Shown piece by piece: positions 35,841 through 47,477 of a DNA stretch of 64,000 nucleotides. Each line of letters starts with the position of its first letter. Position 1 is the stretch's first letter. Source of the stretch: Candidatus Phosphitivorax anaerolimi (GTDB lineage Bacteria > Desulfobacterota > Desulfomonilia > UBA1062); assembly GCA_001896555.1 (NCBI GenBank), contig MPOS01000033.1:48648-112647 (forward strand), given 5' to 3'. The translations under genes were made by a program, and so were the position numbers. Under the pieces are notes generated by a model. It was not told the origin of the DNA and searched no databases. It was given only the letters and a program-made list of their open reading frames with translations.

Positions 35841-36711
35841 TCTCCTTGGGAATGCCGATGCCGGTGAATATCCTCGGCTCTCCCAGGAAAAAGAGGATTC
35901 CCGCGGTCAGGACCAGCAGAACATAGGACGAAACCCTCTTGATCTTTGTCAGGAGAATTCTGCGCGCGATGGAAGAATCCCTGATCTCCTTGGTGCCCTG
36001 GGGGAAGACCTCGACGAGCCCGGTGTCGATGAGCCTGACAAGAGAGCTCAAGGCCTCGAAGGGCGGTTCCAGGGACTGCCGGACGATGCTTTCCACCGAC
36101 CGCTTCTCGTCGATGAGGTCGAAGATGTGCATGTCGACTGCGCCCAAGCTGTATTTCTTCACGATTTCCTCGGTGAGGGGCATGATGGTGACCGGGCAGT
36201 AGTCAACGGGCGGGATCTTCTGCTTAATCATGGGCCACTCGTCGATGATCCTCAATGTATCCAGGATGACCCCCTCGCTGGGGATGTGGCAGGAGAGGGC
36301 GTTTTCCAAATCGACCTCCCAGTCCTCGAACCGGTAGTTGCCTTCCTTCCACTGAAACACCTGCAAGAGAGTGGTCTTGATGACCACGTTGGATGCCCGG
36401 TCAAGGAAGGTCTGCTTGATCTTCCCCTGGTTGATGAGGATGTCGTGCCATCTGTGGGAGTTTTTCTTCTCGTTCTCCAGGGCTGTCCGATAATCCTTTT
36501 CCGAGAGGAACCCCCCTTTGATGAGGATATCGGCACGAGGGTCTATTTCCCACTGGTCCGACTTGATGCCCTGGATGACGCCGTTGTCGAAGACAAGGGA
36601 GATCGTGGACTCGGGAGAGGTGAGGACCAGGGTCCCGGTCTTCATCTGCTGCGAGATGAGCTGGAAAATCTCGGTCACGCCGAAGCCTTTGAGGGTCCCG
36701 AGCAGCGACAT
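35722..36711 (-). CDS. DUF4388 (PATAN-type) protein with C-terminal membrane anchor
   Basis: 329-aa protein. The N-terminal DUF4388/PATAN domain (about 1-100) starts SLLGTLKGFGVTEIFQLISQ and contains GTLVLTSPESTISLVFDNG. A middle part (about 100-270) is winged-helix-like, with FQWKEGNYRFED typical of the same family. One transmembrane helix follows at about 275-292 (YVLLVLTAGILFFLG), then a short tail. ATG 36711 is 2 bases after the stop of the TPR/zinc-ribbon gene, and it is the last of a four-gene operon with an MglA-like GTPase. PATAN proteins are linked to motility and polarity signalling. The end overlaps recJ by 119 bases. Confidence 0.8.
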   Translation of the reverse strand: MSLLGTLKGFGVTEIFQLISQQMKTGTLVLTSPESTISLVFDNGVIQGIKSDQWEIDPRADILIKGGFLSEKDYRTALENEKKNSHRWHDILINQGKIKQTFLDRASNVVIKTTLLQVFQWKEGNYRFEDWEVDLENALSCHIPSEGVILDTLRIIDEWPMIKQKIPPVDYCPVTIMPLTEEIVKKYSLGAVDMHIFDLIDEKRSVESIVRQSLEPPFEALSSLVRLIDTGLVEVFPQGTKEIRDSSIARRILLTKIKRVSSYVLLVLTAGILFFLGEPRIFTGIGIPKEITDCIRTQQELAQDYARRGISLSGLDTGTDTRLSSSSRE

Positions 36712-36713
36712 GG

Positions 36714-38210
36714 CTAAGCTCCGTACCTTAAGGGTGGCGATTTGTAGGATCTGAAGTATATCAGACCCAGCACGATGATGCCCATGATCCTCAAGAAACC
36801 GGTGATGTCGAATCCGGTGGGGATGAAGCTCGAGATTATCCTGCCTCCGGTGACGACCAGAACCAGCCCCGCCGAGAACACGGCCAGTCTGAAGGTCCCC
36901 TTGAAAACCTTGTTCGCGGCGATTGAACCCAGCCCCGGAAGGATGAGTTCCAGCTTCTGCGTCCGGGCGGCGTTGAACACCCGGTATTGCTTGATCTCCT
37001 CGGCCTTGACGGTCTGGACCGAGTTCATCTGCTTCTTTGCCTTGGTTTCCAGCCAGTGGCACTGGAGGCACATGGGGTAGCCGGAGCCGGACGTCTTCCC
37101 CGCGTAATAGAGATTTCCGCACCGGCTGCAGCGCTTGGTGAACTTCTCTTCGGGGATGTGCCCAAGAAGGAAGAGAATAAGGAAGGCGACCAGACTTATG
37201 TACACGGCCTTATTTCTCTGGAACAGCCCGAGCACGCTGTTCCACATCGCGTCGGCCACCAGCTTGAGCTCGTCAGATGGCCTCATCTGCCGCGCCACCT
37301 GGCGCATGACGGGAATGTGCTCGCTGATGTAGCTGTGGTCGCGGGCCTGCTCCTCCTGGTTGAGAAAGACCCTCACCCGTTTGGGGTCGATCGCGCTTGC
37401 CTTCTGGATAGATCTCTCGGCCTCATACAGGTTGTATGTAGCCTGATGGAGCCTGCTGAGGTTGTAGTGATAGACCACATTACCCGGTTCCAGGGTGATG
37501 GCGTTCTGGAATGCCTTGACCGCCTCGTTGTCCCGGTTCATCCCGGCCAGCGCGATCCCGAGGTGGTTGTAGTACCGGTTGTTGTTCGGCTCAAGGTCCA
37601 GCGCCCGGCTCAACAGGTTCACCGCTTCCTGGCGGTTGCCTTTTTTGATCTCTGCCAGGGCTTGAATGTTCATGGGCTCGGCATCAGCCGTATCACCCTT
37701 GATCCAGGACGCCAGGGCAATGCTGTCGGCAGGTGTGCCCACTGAATGATCCAGCGAGAACATCTCCCGGTTCACGCCGGTCTGGCAATAGGTCATGAAC
37801 CCGGCACCCACATGGGAGATCCAGCTCGACATGAATATCATGGAGATGAAAACAAAGGCGATCCGTCGCTCCATCACGTTCAGATAGCCCCAGAGCACGA
37901 TGAACCACCAGAGAACGAACCACAGGATGCCGGCATCGAAGAAAACGGGCACCAGGGCGATCAGGGCCACCCAGAGCTTGAGCTCGAAGGGGGGCAGCTC
38001 GTTGTTCGTTCCGATGCTCAGGTCGTTGAGTATATGGGGAATATACTTTACCAGCAGACACACCCCGATGAGGAGGAATGTCAGAACCGTGGTGATGATG
38101 ACGAAAAGGTAACTGTTGCCCAGGAGAGCGGCTACGAAAGGCCAGTAGCCAAAGAGCTCACTGAGAGAGGAAACGGACTGAAAATCGCTGAGAATCGTTG
38201 CCGCCGACAC
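36714..38210 (-). CDS. Membrane protein with TPR repeats and zinc ribbon
   Basis: 498 aa. Three or four helices near the N-terminus (about 25-160), then TPR repeats (about 180-290: AVNLLSRALDLEPNNNRYYN, then a second unit with AVKAFQNAITLEPGN), a further helix (about 335-352), a CSRCGNLYYAG...CLQCHW zinc ribbon (about 365-395), and two C-terminal helices. I do not know a named family. It lies 4 bases after the MglA-like gene and 2 bases before the DUF4388 gene, so it is part of the same operon and may be the membrane platform for that GTPase. Confidence 0.75.
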   Translation of the reverse strand: MSAATILSDFQSVSSLSELFGYWPFVAALLGNSYLFVIITTVLTFLLIGVCLLVKYIPHILNDLSIGTNNELPPFELKLWVALIALVPVFFDAGILWFVLWWFIVLWGYLNVMERRIAFVFISMIFMSSWISHVGAGFMTYCQTGVNREMFSLDHSVGTPADSIALASWIKGDTADAEPMNIQALAEIKKGNRQEAVNLLSRALDLEPNNNRYYNHLGIALAGMNRDNEAVKAFQNAITLEPGNVVYHYNLSRLHQATYNLYEAERSIQKASAIDPKRVRVFLNQEEQARDHSYISEHIPVMRQVARQMRPSDELKLVADAMWNSVLGLFQRNKAVYISLVAFLILFLLGHIPEEKFTKRCSRCGNLYYAGKTSGSGYPMCLQCHWLETKAKKQMNSVQTVKAEEIKQYRVFNAARTQKLELILPGLGSIAANKVFKGTFRLAVFSAGLVLVVTGGRIISSFIPTGFDITGFLRIMGIIVLGLIYFRSYKSPPLRYGA

Positions 38211-38214
38211 ACTC

Positions 38215-39150
38215 TTATTCCTCTGGAATCAATCTGTCTATCTTGATGGCCATTTCCATCGTATATGTCCTTGGATCTCCCTCCACCTTCAGATGCAGTG
38301 GAATGCTGATCGCATTCACTGAGATAATTTTTGCATTTTCCGTGCCCACGATCTGGATCCTGCCGCCTGCGAACTCGGCATCCTTGGAAGGGGCTGCTGC
38401 AGCATCTTCCGGAATGGGGATGTCCAGAGTTGGGGGGAGGTCCGGTTTTTTCGGGGCATCGCTCAAGGGGACGTTCGGGGCAGCAGGCTGGCCTCCGGCA
38501 TGTGCATTCTGCTCAATGGAAAACCGCTCGGTGCGGGGCTGAGCCTTTGGCTGGGGTTTCCCGCTCGTGCCCATCTCGATGTGCCTGAGCACCATCTTGG
38601 TGATCTTCGTGAGTGTCTGGAGCACACCTTCGCCGGTGGTGGCGACCGCCTCGAAATATGGATATCCGTCCGGATTGAGGATCTGTTCCATCTCGGCCAC
38701 TGGTGTTACATCAGGGAGGTCACGTTTGTTGTACTGGATCACCAGCGGCAAGGTCTTCATGCTCTTGCCGTAGTAGTTGAGGTTTTCCTCCAGGTTCGCC
38801 AGGCTCTCGATATTCTCCTCCATCTTGTCGCGCTGGGAATCGGCCACGAACACCAGACCATCGACACCGGTGAGCACCGCCCGACGGGTAGAGTTGTAAT
38901 ACACCTGGCCCGGCACGGTGTAGAAGTGGAGCCGGGTCTTGAACCCGCGGATATTGGCGATCTCGATGGGCAGGAAGTCGAAGAACAGGGTGCGGTCGGC
39001 CTCGGTGGCCAGGGACACCAGTTTGCCTTTCTGCTCCGGTTTTATACTGGCATAGATTGATTGTATATTCGTGGTCTTCCCGCAGAGAGAAGGGCCGTAG
39101 TATACGATTTTCGCTGATATTTCCTTTTTCGAATAATTGATGACAGCCAT
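38215..39150 (-). CDS. MglA-like small GTPase with Pro-rich C-terminal extension
   Basis: 311 aa. The GTPase domain (about 1-195) begins AVINYSKKEISAKIVYYGPS with P-loop GPSLCGKTT (19-27), a PGQVYYNSTR switch II and a YNKRDLPD base-recognition motif, all typical of MglA, the polarity switch GTPase of gliding myxobacteria. It then has a Pro/Ala-rich linker (about 200-260) and a conserved C-terminal strand-rich domain (about 265-311) not present in MglA. ATG 39150 has GGAGG; it is 1 base after the upstream TPR stop (TAATATG). No MglB (Roadblock) gene is adjacent. Confidence 0.88.
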   Translation of the reverse strand: MAVINYSKKEISAKIVYYGPSLCGKTTNIQSIYASIKPEQKGKLVSLATEADRTLFFDFLPIEIANIRGFKTRLHFYTVPGQVYYNSTRRAVLTGVDGLVFVADSQRDKMEENIESLANLEENLNYYGKSMKTLPLVIQYNKRDLPDVTPVAEMEQILNPDGYPYFEAVATTGEGVLQTLTKITKMVLRHIEMGTSGKPQPKAQPRTERFSIEQNAHAGGQPAAPNVPLSDAPKKPDLPPTLDIPIPEDAAAAPSKDAEFAGGRIQIVGTENAKIISVNAISIPLHLKVEGDPRTYTMEMAIKIDRLIPEE

Positions 39151-39151
39151 A

Positions 39152-40171
39152 TTATCCTCCACCCGCCAGCCGTACGATCTCAACTTCCACGTCTTTGAAA
39201 TCCTTATGCTCTTTTTGGATATCTCTGAATATGCTCAAGGCACTGGCGTTGTCGCCCATGGCCTTGTAGGTCTGGGCGATCTCGTAGAGAACTCCCACCT
39301 TCATGTCGTTTGATGCCTCTTCCAGTTCGGCCCCCTGCTTCAGTGAGGTCAGGGATTCTTTGAACTTGCCCTGTTCCCGGTAGGTGATCCCCAGCATGAT
39401 ATAGGCGTCAAAGAGTTTTTCTCCTGAAGATATCACCTTGTTGAACGATTCGATGGCGTCATCCAGAAGGCCGGTTTCCCGGTAGGCGAGCCCCATGTTG
39501 TAGAGGAACAGGGGGTCATCCTTGCCCTCGCTGGCTGCGTTCTCCTGGATAGCCTTGAACACGCTGTCCACGCCGGTCTCGTCGACGAGATTCTCCGAGG
39601 ATGCATCAATGTTGAGGTCCTCGATCTCCTTGTCCAGCTCGTCGTTGAGATCATAGAAGTTCGTTTCCTGGACATCCGGCTGGGAGAGCTTGGGCAGGGG
39701 GTCCATCATGCCCTTTTCCCGGACATCGAAGGACTTCGCCCTCTTGTTGACGGTGGTGTGGGCGGGATCGAGTTCGGCGGCCTTCTGCATGTACAGGATC
39801 GCCGTATCATTCTCCCCGTGCCGCTCCAAGATCTCGGAGAGTTTCACATACTGGGTTGCGGCCTCCCGGGAAAAACCCTGGACCTTGTAGAGCTCTGCGA
39901 GCTTCTCGTGGGGTTTTTCCCAGCCCGGGTTGATCTTGATGGCCTGCTTATACAGGGCGATGGCCTTGGGATAAAAGCCTTTGCTGCTGTAGGTATCGCC
40001 CAGGCGGACATAGATGTCCGAGGCATCCTCGTGCCTGCCCGACTTGAGATAGAGATCCCCCAGTTTCTTGAGCAGTACCGGGTCGTCGGGCCTCTTTTCC
40101 AGGGCAGACTCGCAAGCCCGGATATCCTTCGACTCCTTCTTCTTGCCAAAGAGATTGCCGAACAGGCTCAT
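39152..40171 (-). CDS. TPR repeat protein, first gene of MglA-like operon
   Basis: 339-aa soluble protein, with at least seven TPR units in two blocks (about 15-150 and 215-335; for example KLGDLYLKSGRHEDASDIYV and FLYNMGLAYRETGLLDDAIE) separated by an acidic linker (DELDKEIEDLNIDASSENL). ATG 40171 is preceded by GAAAGG; the longer frame to 40276 has no support. It is tightly coupled to the MglA-like GTPase gene and probably a partner or effector of it. In Myxococcus and Bdellovibrio, TPR proteins are known MglA partners. Confidence 0.85.
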   Translation of the reverse strand: MSLFGNLFGKKKESKDIRACESALEKRPDDPVLLKKLGDLYLKSGRHEDASDIYVRLGDTYSSKGFYPKAIALYKQAIKINPGWEKPHEKLAELYKVQGFSREAATQYVKLSEILERHGENDTAILYMQKAAELDPAHTTVNKRAKSFDVREKGMMDPLPKLSQPDVQETNFYDLNDELDKEIEDLNIDASSENLVDETGVDSVFKAIQENAASEGKDDPLFLYNMGLAYRETGLLDDAIESFNKVISSGEKLFDAYIMLGITYREQGKFKESLTSLKQGAELEEASNDMKVGVLYEIAQTYKAMGDNASALSIFRDIQKEHKDFKDVEVEIVRLAGGG

Positions 40172-40396
40172 GCAGTGATACCTTTCATTGTAGGATCCTT
40201 CCCCTTTCTGCTCCCCATCACTCGCTCGATACGTACGGGCGTTCGATATAAGGATCATCGGTGCACCGATTTCCAAACTTTAACGGTAAACTGCAAGAAG
40301 TACCAGGAGAAAACCGGATTGCATATTTCATGCCTTGACAATGCCGGTGAGACTTGGTCATGTAAGAGCGTGAGCAGAGCACCGGCCAGAAAACTG

Positions 40397-40747
40397 ATGG
40401 AGTATGTTCATCCGGCCCTGAACGAAGAGATAACCGCTATTGCAGGGCACTATACCCTCATCAGTGAAGAGATACTGCCCCATGAAAACGGGGAGATCCT
40501 CTACTTTGTCGGATACGCCCATATGGACACCTCATGCTGCGGGTTCAAAGGGTGCGGGTATGCCATTGTGCCCGGTCATGTCGCAGCTCTGCGCTCGGCA
40601 AGGACGCCGGATGGCAGGTCTGTTTCGCAGGTTGTCCCGGTCGAGGAAAGGCTCCATCGGGAGATAACCCGGATGATCAAGGAAAGGCACGGGGTCTCCC
40701 AGGTGCATTTCGTGCTCGAAGGCGGCGAGAAGCGGGTGTTGTATTGA
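40397..40747 (+). CDS. Cys-rich hypothetical protein, 116 aa
   Basis: Small protein without recognised family. Middle segment GYAHMDTSCCGFKGCGYAIV has three closely spaced Cys and several Gly, suggesting a metal or persulfide site. The N-terminus is hydrophilic and the C-terminal third is alpha/beta (EERLHREITRMIKERHGVSQ, then VHFVLEG). Start is ATG 40397 or GTG 40370 a few codons earlier; neither has a strong binding site. It precedes the oppD-like gene by 79 bases. Confidence 0.65.
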   Translation: MEYVHPALNEEITAIAGHYTLISEEILPHENGEILYFVGYAHMDTSCCGFKGCGYAIVPGHVAALRSARTPDGRSVSQVVPVEERLHREITRMIKERHGVSQVHFVLEGGEKRVLY

Positions 40748-40825
40748 AGATGCGCGCTCCATGACGGCGCGCATGAAAAAACCGCACGTGATCCGGAGAC
40801 GGAAGGAAAGAAGGAACGATCACCA

Positions 40826-41893
40826 GTGGTGGGTACGGATCTGATTGACAGGCAGGCAAACAGGCAGGCAGTGGACGGTATCAGGCACACCCGTAAGCCG
40901 GATGACCGGGATGTGCTCGTGGACATCCAGGACCTGTGCACGTATTTCTATACCCCCGAGGGCGTGGTCCATGCCCTGGGCGGTGTGGACCTAAAGATCG
41001 GGAGAGGACGGACCCTCGGTCTCGTCGGGGAATCCGGGTGCGGGAAGACCGTCCTCGCACTGACCATTCTCCGGCTCATCCCCGAGCCGCCGGGAAAGAT
41101 CGTGAGGGGGAGGGTCCTGTTCGAGGGCACAGACCTCCTGTCCCTCGATCAGGCAGGGATACGGGAGATCCGGGGCAACAAGATCTCCATGATCTTTCAG
41201 GAGCCTATGACCTCGCTGAACCCCGTGTTCACCATCGGGTCTCAGATCGAAGAGGTTCTCATGCTCCATCAATCCCACCGCGCCCCCACCAGAAAGCAGG
41301 CCCGCACACTGGCTGTGGAGCTTCTGGACATGGTGGGCATCCCATATCCCCACAGACGCATCGACGACTACCCCCACCAGCTCAGCGGCGGCATGTGCCA
41401 GCGGGTCATGATCGCCATGGCCCTTGCCTGCAGGCCCTCTCTCATGATCGCAGACGAACCCACCACTGCGCTCGATGTCACCACCCAGGCCCAGATACTC
41501 GCGCTCATGGGGGAGCTCAAGGAGGAATTGAACACCTCCATCCTGCTGGTGACCCACGACCTGGGGGTGGTTGCCCAGTCGTGCGAGGACGTGGCAGTGA
41601 TGTACACCGGCAACGTGGTGGAGCACGCAAGCGTTGAGGATATCTTCTCCCGGCCCCTGCACCCCTACACCAAGGGTCTGATGAGGTCCATCCCCACGGT
41701 GGATGCCCGCAGGAGGGGCGAGCGGCTCCATGCGATACCGGGCAATGTGCCGACGTTGCGCGACATGCCAAAAGGGTGCACCTTCCACAACCGGTGCGAC
41801 GAGGTGATGGATGTCTGCAGGCATGAGCGGCCGCTGATGTTCCGGCCTCATCCGGATCACTGCGTGCGCTGCTGGAGGTATACGAACGGATGA
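40826..41893 (+). CDS. Oligopeptide/dipeptide ABC transporter ATP-binding protein (OppD/DppD type)
   Basis: 355-aa ABC ATPase. Walker A GESGCGKT, signature LSGGMCQR, Walker [13 protein letters not shown], and the C-terminal oligo_HPY motif [12 protein letters not shown], followed by Cys residues CTFHNRCD...CRHERP that in this subfamily bind an Fe-S cluster. It starts at GTG 40826 with AAGGA-rich sequence upstream. It overlaps the next gene by ATGA. The permease and binding-protein genes that usually accompany it are not in the window. Confidence 0.93.
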   Translation: MVGTDLIDRQANRQAVDGIRHTRKPDDRDVLVDIQDLCTYFYTPEGVVHALGGVDLKIGRGRTLGLVGESGCGKTVLALTILRLIPEPPGKIVRGRVLFEGTDLLSLDQAGIREIRGNKISMIFQEPMTSLNPVFTIGSQIEEVLMLHQSHRAPTRKQARTLAVELLDMVGIPYPHRRIDDYPHQLSGGMCQRVMIAMALACRPSLMIADEPTTALDVTTQAQILALMGELKEELNTSILLVTHDLGVVAQSCEDVAVMYTGNVVEHASVEDIFSRPLHPYTKGLMRSIPTVDARRRGERLHAIPGNVPTLRDMPKGCTFHNRCDEVMDVCRHERPLMFRPHPDHCVRCWRYTNG

Positions 41894-42870
41894 AGCCGAT
41901 CCTCGAGATACATAAGCTGAAAAAGACCTTCCCTATCACCTCGGGGGTATTCAGGAAATCGGCCGGGGTGGTGAAGGCGGTCGACGGCGTCGATCTGGAC
42001 ATCCGCCCCAACGAGACACTCGGCTTGGTGGGGGAATCCGGGTGCGGAAAGACGACCCTGTCGAAGATGATCCTGGCCCTGGAAAAGCCCGACTCCGGGA
42101 GCATCCGTTTCGAAGGCCTCGACGTGGTGAACGCCCGGAGGGGCTCGCTCTCTCAGGTCAGGAGGGGCATCCAGGTGGTATTTCAGGATCCTTTCGGATC
42201 GCTCAACCCCCGCAGAAAGATCGGCTCCATCATCGAGGAGCCCATGATCATACACCGCGAGGGGTCGAGGGTGCAGAGGGCGAAGCGCGTGCGGGAGCTC
42301 CTGGAGATGGTGGGCCTCAACGAGGACATCCTCCCGCGATACCCGCACGAGTTTTCCGGAGGGCAGAGACAGCGGATTTGCATCGCCAGGGCCCTGGCCG
42401 TCAATCCTAGGCTCCTCATCTGCGACGAGCCTGTCTCAGCTCTCGACGTCTCCATTCAGGCCCAGGTGATCAATCTCCTGGTGGACCTTCAGAAGGAGCT
42501 GAAGCTCTCGTATCTCTTCATCTCGCACAATCTCTCGGTAGTGGGCTACATCTCCCACCGGGTCGCGGTCATGTACAAGGGCAGGATTGTGGAACTCGCC
42601 GATGCATCGGCGCTCTTTGAAAGCCCGCTCCATCCCTACACCGGCTGTCTCATGGACGCGGTGCCCGAGGCCCGGCCCAGGAAGGGCCCGGTTCTCAGAT
42701 CGTTGAAGCGAGGCGGCATCGAACAGGTCTCCACGGACCTTCCTTCAGGGTGTGCCTACCGCGCCTGGTGCCCCCGGGCCGAAGAGATATGCGAACGAGA
42801 GACGCCCGTGCTTGAGAAAAAGGGGAAGGACCATTTCGTTGCATGCCATCTGGCCGCCCCGCAAGACTGA
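41890..42870 (+). CDS. Oligopeptide/dipeptide ABC transporter ATP-binding protein (OppF/DppF type)
   Basis: 326-aa ABC ATPase, partner of the preceding protein in a heterodimer that powers peptide or nickel import. Walker [14 protein letters not shown], signature FSGGQRQRICIAR, Walker B LLICDEPVSALD, C-terminal HPYTGCLMDAVP and a final Cys set (CAYRAWCPRAEEICE). Translationally coupled to oppD. Since no permease genes lie on either side, the pair is an orphan ATPase module here. Confidence 0.93.
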   Translation: MKPILEIHKLKKTFPITSGVFRKSAGVVKAVDGVDLDIRPNETLGLVGESGCGKTTLSKMILALEKPDSGSIRFEGLDVVNARRGSLSQVRRGIQVVFQDPFGSLNPRRKIGSIIEEPMIIHREGSRVQRAKRVRELLEMVGLNEDILPRYPHEFSGGQRQRICIARALAVNPRLLICDEPVSALDVSIQAQVINLLVDLQKELKLSYLFISHNLSVVGYISHRVAVMYKGRIVELADASALFESPLHPYTGCLMDAVPEARPRKGPVLRSLKRGGIEQVSTDLPSGCAYRAWCPRAEEICERETPVLEKKGKDHFVACHLAAPQD

Positions 42871-42959
42871 ACCGGGCGGACCCGGAGGAGGGGTATACGA
42901 GGGCCTGAACCTCTTATCCGTGTAAGGAATGATTCCATGCCGTAGAGCAGACAAAGAGC

Positions 42960-42988
42960 TTGACATATGGAAGAAGCATAGTTAATAA
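42960..42988 (+). promoter_or_regulatory. Promoter of rpsT
   Basis: TTGACA (42960-42965), 17-base spacer, TAATAA (42983-42988). The start of transcription would fall near 42995, giving a leader of about 35 bases that ends in AAGGAGG 10 bases before ATG 43031. Confidence 0.55.
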
Positions 42989-43030
42989 GAATCACCTCGG
43001 GTTTTTGAGAATAAGGAGGAACACAAAGGA

Positions 43031-43297
43031 ATGGCCAATCATGCTTCAGCCCTGAAGAGGGTGAGACAGAGCAGAAAGAGAAGACTGAGAAACAAGAGCT
43101 ATAAATCCGCCATCAGCACATCGGTGAAGAAGACGTTCGGCTCCCTGGAAGAGAAAAATGCTGAAGGGGCGCAGAAATATTTCAAAGAAGCTCTCGCACG
43201 TCTGGACAGCGCCGTGAACAAGGGCATCCTTCACCGGAATGCCGCATCGAGGAAGATCTCCAGGCTCACCAGGAAGTTCAATTCCCTGGCCTCTTAA
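43031..43297 (+). CDS. rpsT: 30S ribosomal protein S20
   Basis: 88-aa basic ribosomal protein binding 16S rRNA. MANHASALKRVRQSRKRRLR and KNKSYKS-type start are diagnostic, and the end (GILHRNAASRKISRLTRKFN) is the conserved C-terminal helix. Strong AAGGAGG upstream. It is a single-gene unit convergent with holA. Confidence 0.97.
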   Translation: MANHASALKRVRQSRKRRLRNKSYKSAISTSVKKTFGSLEEKNAEGAQKYFKEALARLDSAVNKGILHRNAASRKISRLTRKFNSLAS

Positions 43298-43317
43298 AAA
43301 CAGTCCCGCTTTTCGTG

Positions 43318-43374
43318 CCGGCCGTGATCCCTTGAAAAGAGAGCGAGCTCTTTAAGAAAAGGGATCATGCCGGA
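43318..43374. terminator. Hairpin between convergent rpsT and holA, likely bidirectional
   Basis: TGATCCCTT near 43325 pairs with AAGGGATCA near 43358-43366, and CCGG pairs outside it. An inner stem AAAGAG/CTCTTT fits between. It lies 25-75 bases after the rpsT stop and covers the holA stop codon. No long T-tract, so termination strength is uncertain. Confidence 0.5.
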
Positions 43375-44324
43375 AACAACGTCTCCAGCAACGCCTCCTG
43401 AATAGCCGTGTAGGGGTGCAGCGTACGCCCCGACTTGATCCCGTGCTCGACCCGGCGCACCGCCGAGAGCAGGCCAACGAGCTGAGAAGCGCTCCAGAGC
43501 GATTTTCGGCCCAGGATCTTCTTTTCCACATAGGGGTGCACCCCGGCGCGGCTGTTCTTGCCGCAGCAGAGGACCTGGTAGTGCTGGGCGATCTGATTCT
43601 CGATGCGGGTGATCACCTCGAGCTCGTTGATCCCGGTGCGCTCGAGTTCGTGGAGCCTCACGATGGTGTCCTTTTTCCGCTCGAAGAGGGAGTCCATGAA
43701 GGCGAAGACCGGCGGCTCGTGGGATTCCATGACCAGGTATTCGACATCCCTGATCGTGACGGACGGATTGTTCCCGGCGTACAGGCAGAGCTTTTCGATC
43801 TCGGAGGCGATGAACCAGAGGTTGCCCCCGGTTGTCTCCGCGAGCAGGTACACCGCGTCGCGGTCCATGGACTTTCCGTACATCCTGACCCTGCCGGCTA
43901 TCCAGTCGTGCAGGTCCCTGCCCTTGAGGGCGCTGAAACGCAGCACCTCCACGCCTGCGGGCAGCCCCTTGGCATACTTCTTCTCCTCCCGCTCCGCCAC
44001 CCCCTCCATGGTGAGGATCAGGGTAGTGAAGTCGCACGGATGCTGAATATAGGCCAGGACCTTTTCCTTTTCCCTCTGTCCCATCTTGTGGAAGTTTCTT
44101 ATGACGATGAGCCGCCTGTCGGTGAAGAACGGCATGGTATTGCAGAGCTCTACGATCTCCTCGACCCGCTGGATCTCCTGGGCCTGGTACCACGAGCTGT
44201 TCATGGATGCGTCTTCGCCCAGCAGCGCCTTGGCCGCGGCAAGCTGCTCCTCGATGAGAAACACCTCCTCGCCCGTGAGCAGATAGACTTCCTTCAAGGG
44301 GGAGTGGATCTGCGGTATTCTCAT
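43365..44324 (-). CDS. holA: DNA polymerase III delta subunit
   Basis: 319-aa clamp-loader subunit. Features: YLLTGEEVFLIEEQL at the N-terminus, FFTDRRLIVIRNFHKM, GNLWFIASEIEKLCLYAG, and the C-terminal helical collar (IENQIAQHYQVLCCGK). The P-loop is degenerate as in all delta subunits. Follows lptE with an ATGA overlap, the usual leuS-lptE-holA order. Confidence 0.93.
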   Translation of the reverse strand: MRIPQIHSPLKEVYLLTGEEVFLIEEQLAAAKALLGEDASMNSSWYQAQEIQRVEEIVELCNTMPFFTDRRLIVIRNFHKMGQREKEKVLAYIQHPCDFTTLILTMEGVAEREEKKYAKGLPAGVEVLRFSALKGRDLHDWIAGRVRMYGKSMDRDAVYLLAETTGGNLWFIASEIEKLCLYAGNNPSVTIRDVEYLVMESHEPPVFAFMDSLFERKKDTIVRLHELERTGINELEVITRIENQIAQHYQVLCCGKNSRAGVHPYVEKKILGRKSLWSASQLVGLLSAVRRVEHGIKSGRTLHPYTAIQEALLETLFPA

Positions 44325-44753
44325 AGGGAAACGGCCGCCAGGGCCCGCGCTATCTGGAGAGACACCCTTCTGCTGGCCTCTTCGATCCCGTCCTCCTCGG
44401 CACCCCTTTCGGGATAGGTCCCCTGATCGGAAAATCCCATGGTCCAGACCTCTTTTCCCTGAGCGTTCAGGACGCGGGCGGTCACGTGGATGGTGAGCCG
44501 GTACCGGTCGTCGGACGACAGCGAGGGAGATGTTATGGCCTGGCTCGAATAGGAGGTGAGGGTGCAGTGCAGGATATGCTCTCCGCTTTCCGGGGCGAGC
44601 ATGCCCATGGAGGAGAGGGTCCGTTCGAGCTCGGTATCCAGGATCATCCCTGCCTCGATGAGAGTGGTCTGGTTGGTGCTCGGCCGCAGGGCGAAATCCT
44701 GCGACCCGCCCGCCCCTCCATCGAGAACGAACGAGTAGCCGCAGGCGGTGAGG

Positions 44754-47240
<2,487 letters not shown>

Positions 47241-47477
47241 ATCGGCCTCCGTGTTGATGTTGGTTGCTTCATTAGCACAACCGTTCAAGCTTCGTCCAGT
47301 CCGGGAATGATTCGGCGCCTGATCCAGTACCGCGAAACAACGGGAGGTATTTCTTCGGACGTGAAGACTTCAGAAGATGATGAGAGTTGGAAGACGCACC
47401 TTTTGTCATCGCGGATGCCGGCACTGCACGCAATTATCCCTTGCATTTCATCCGCATGCTGATATTTTGGAGAAGCT

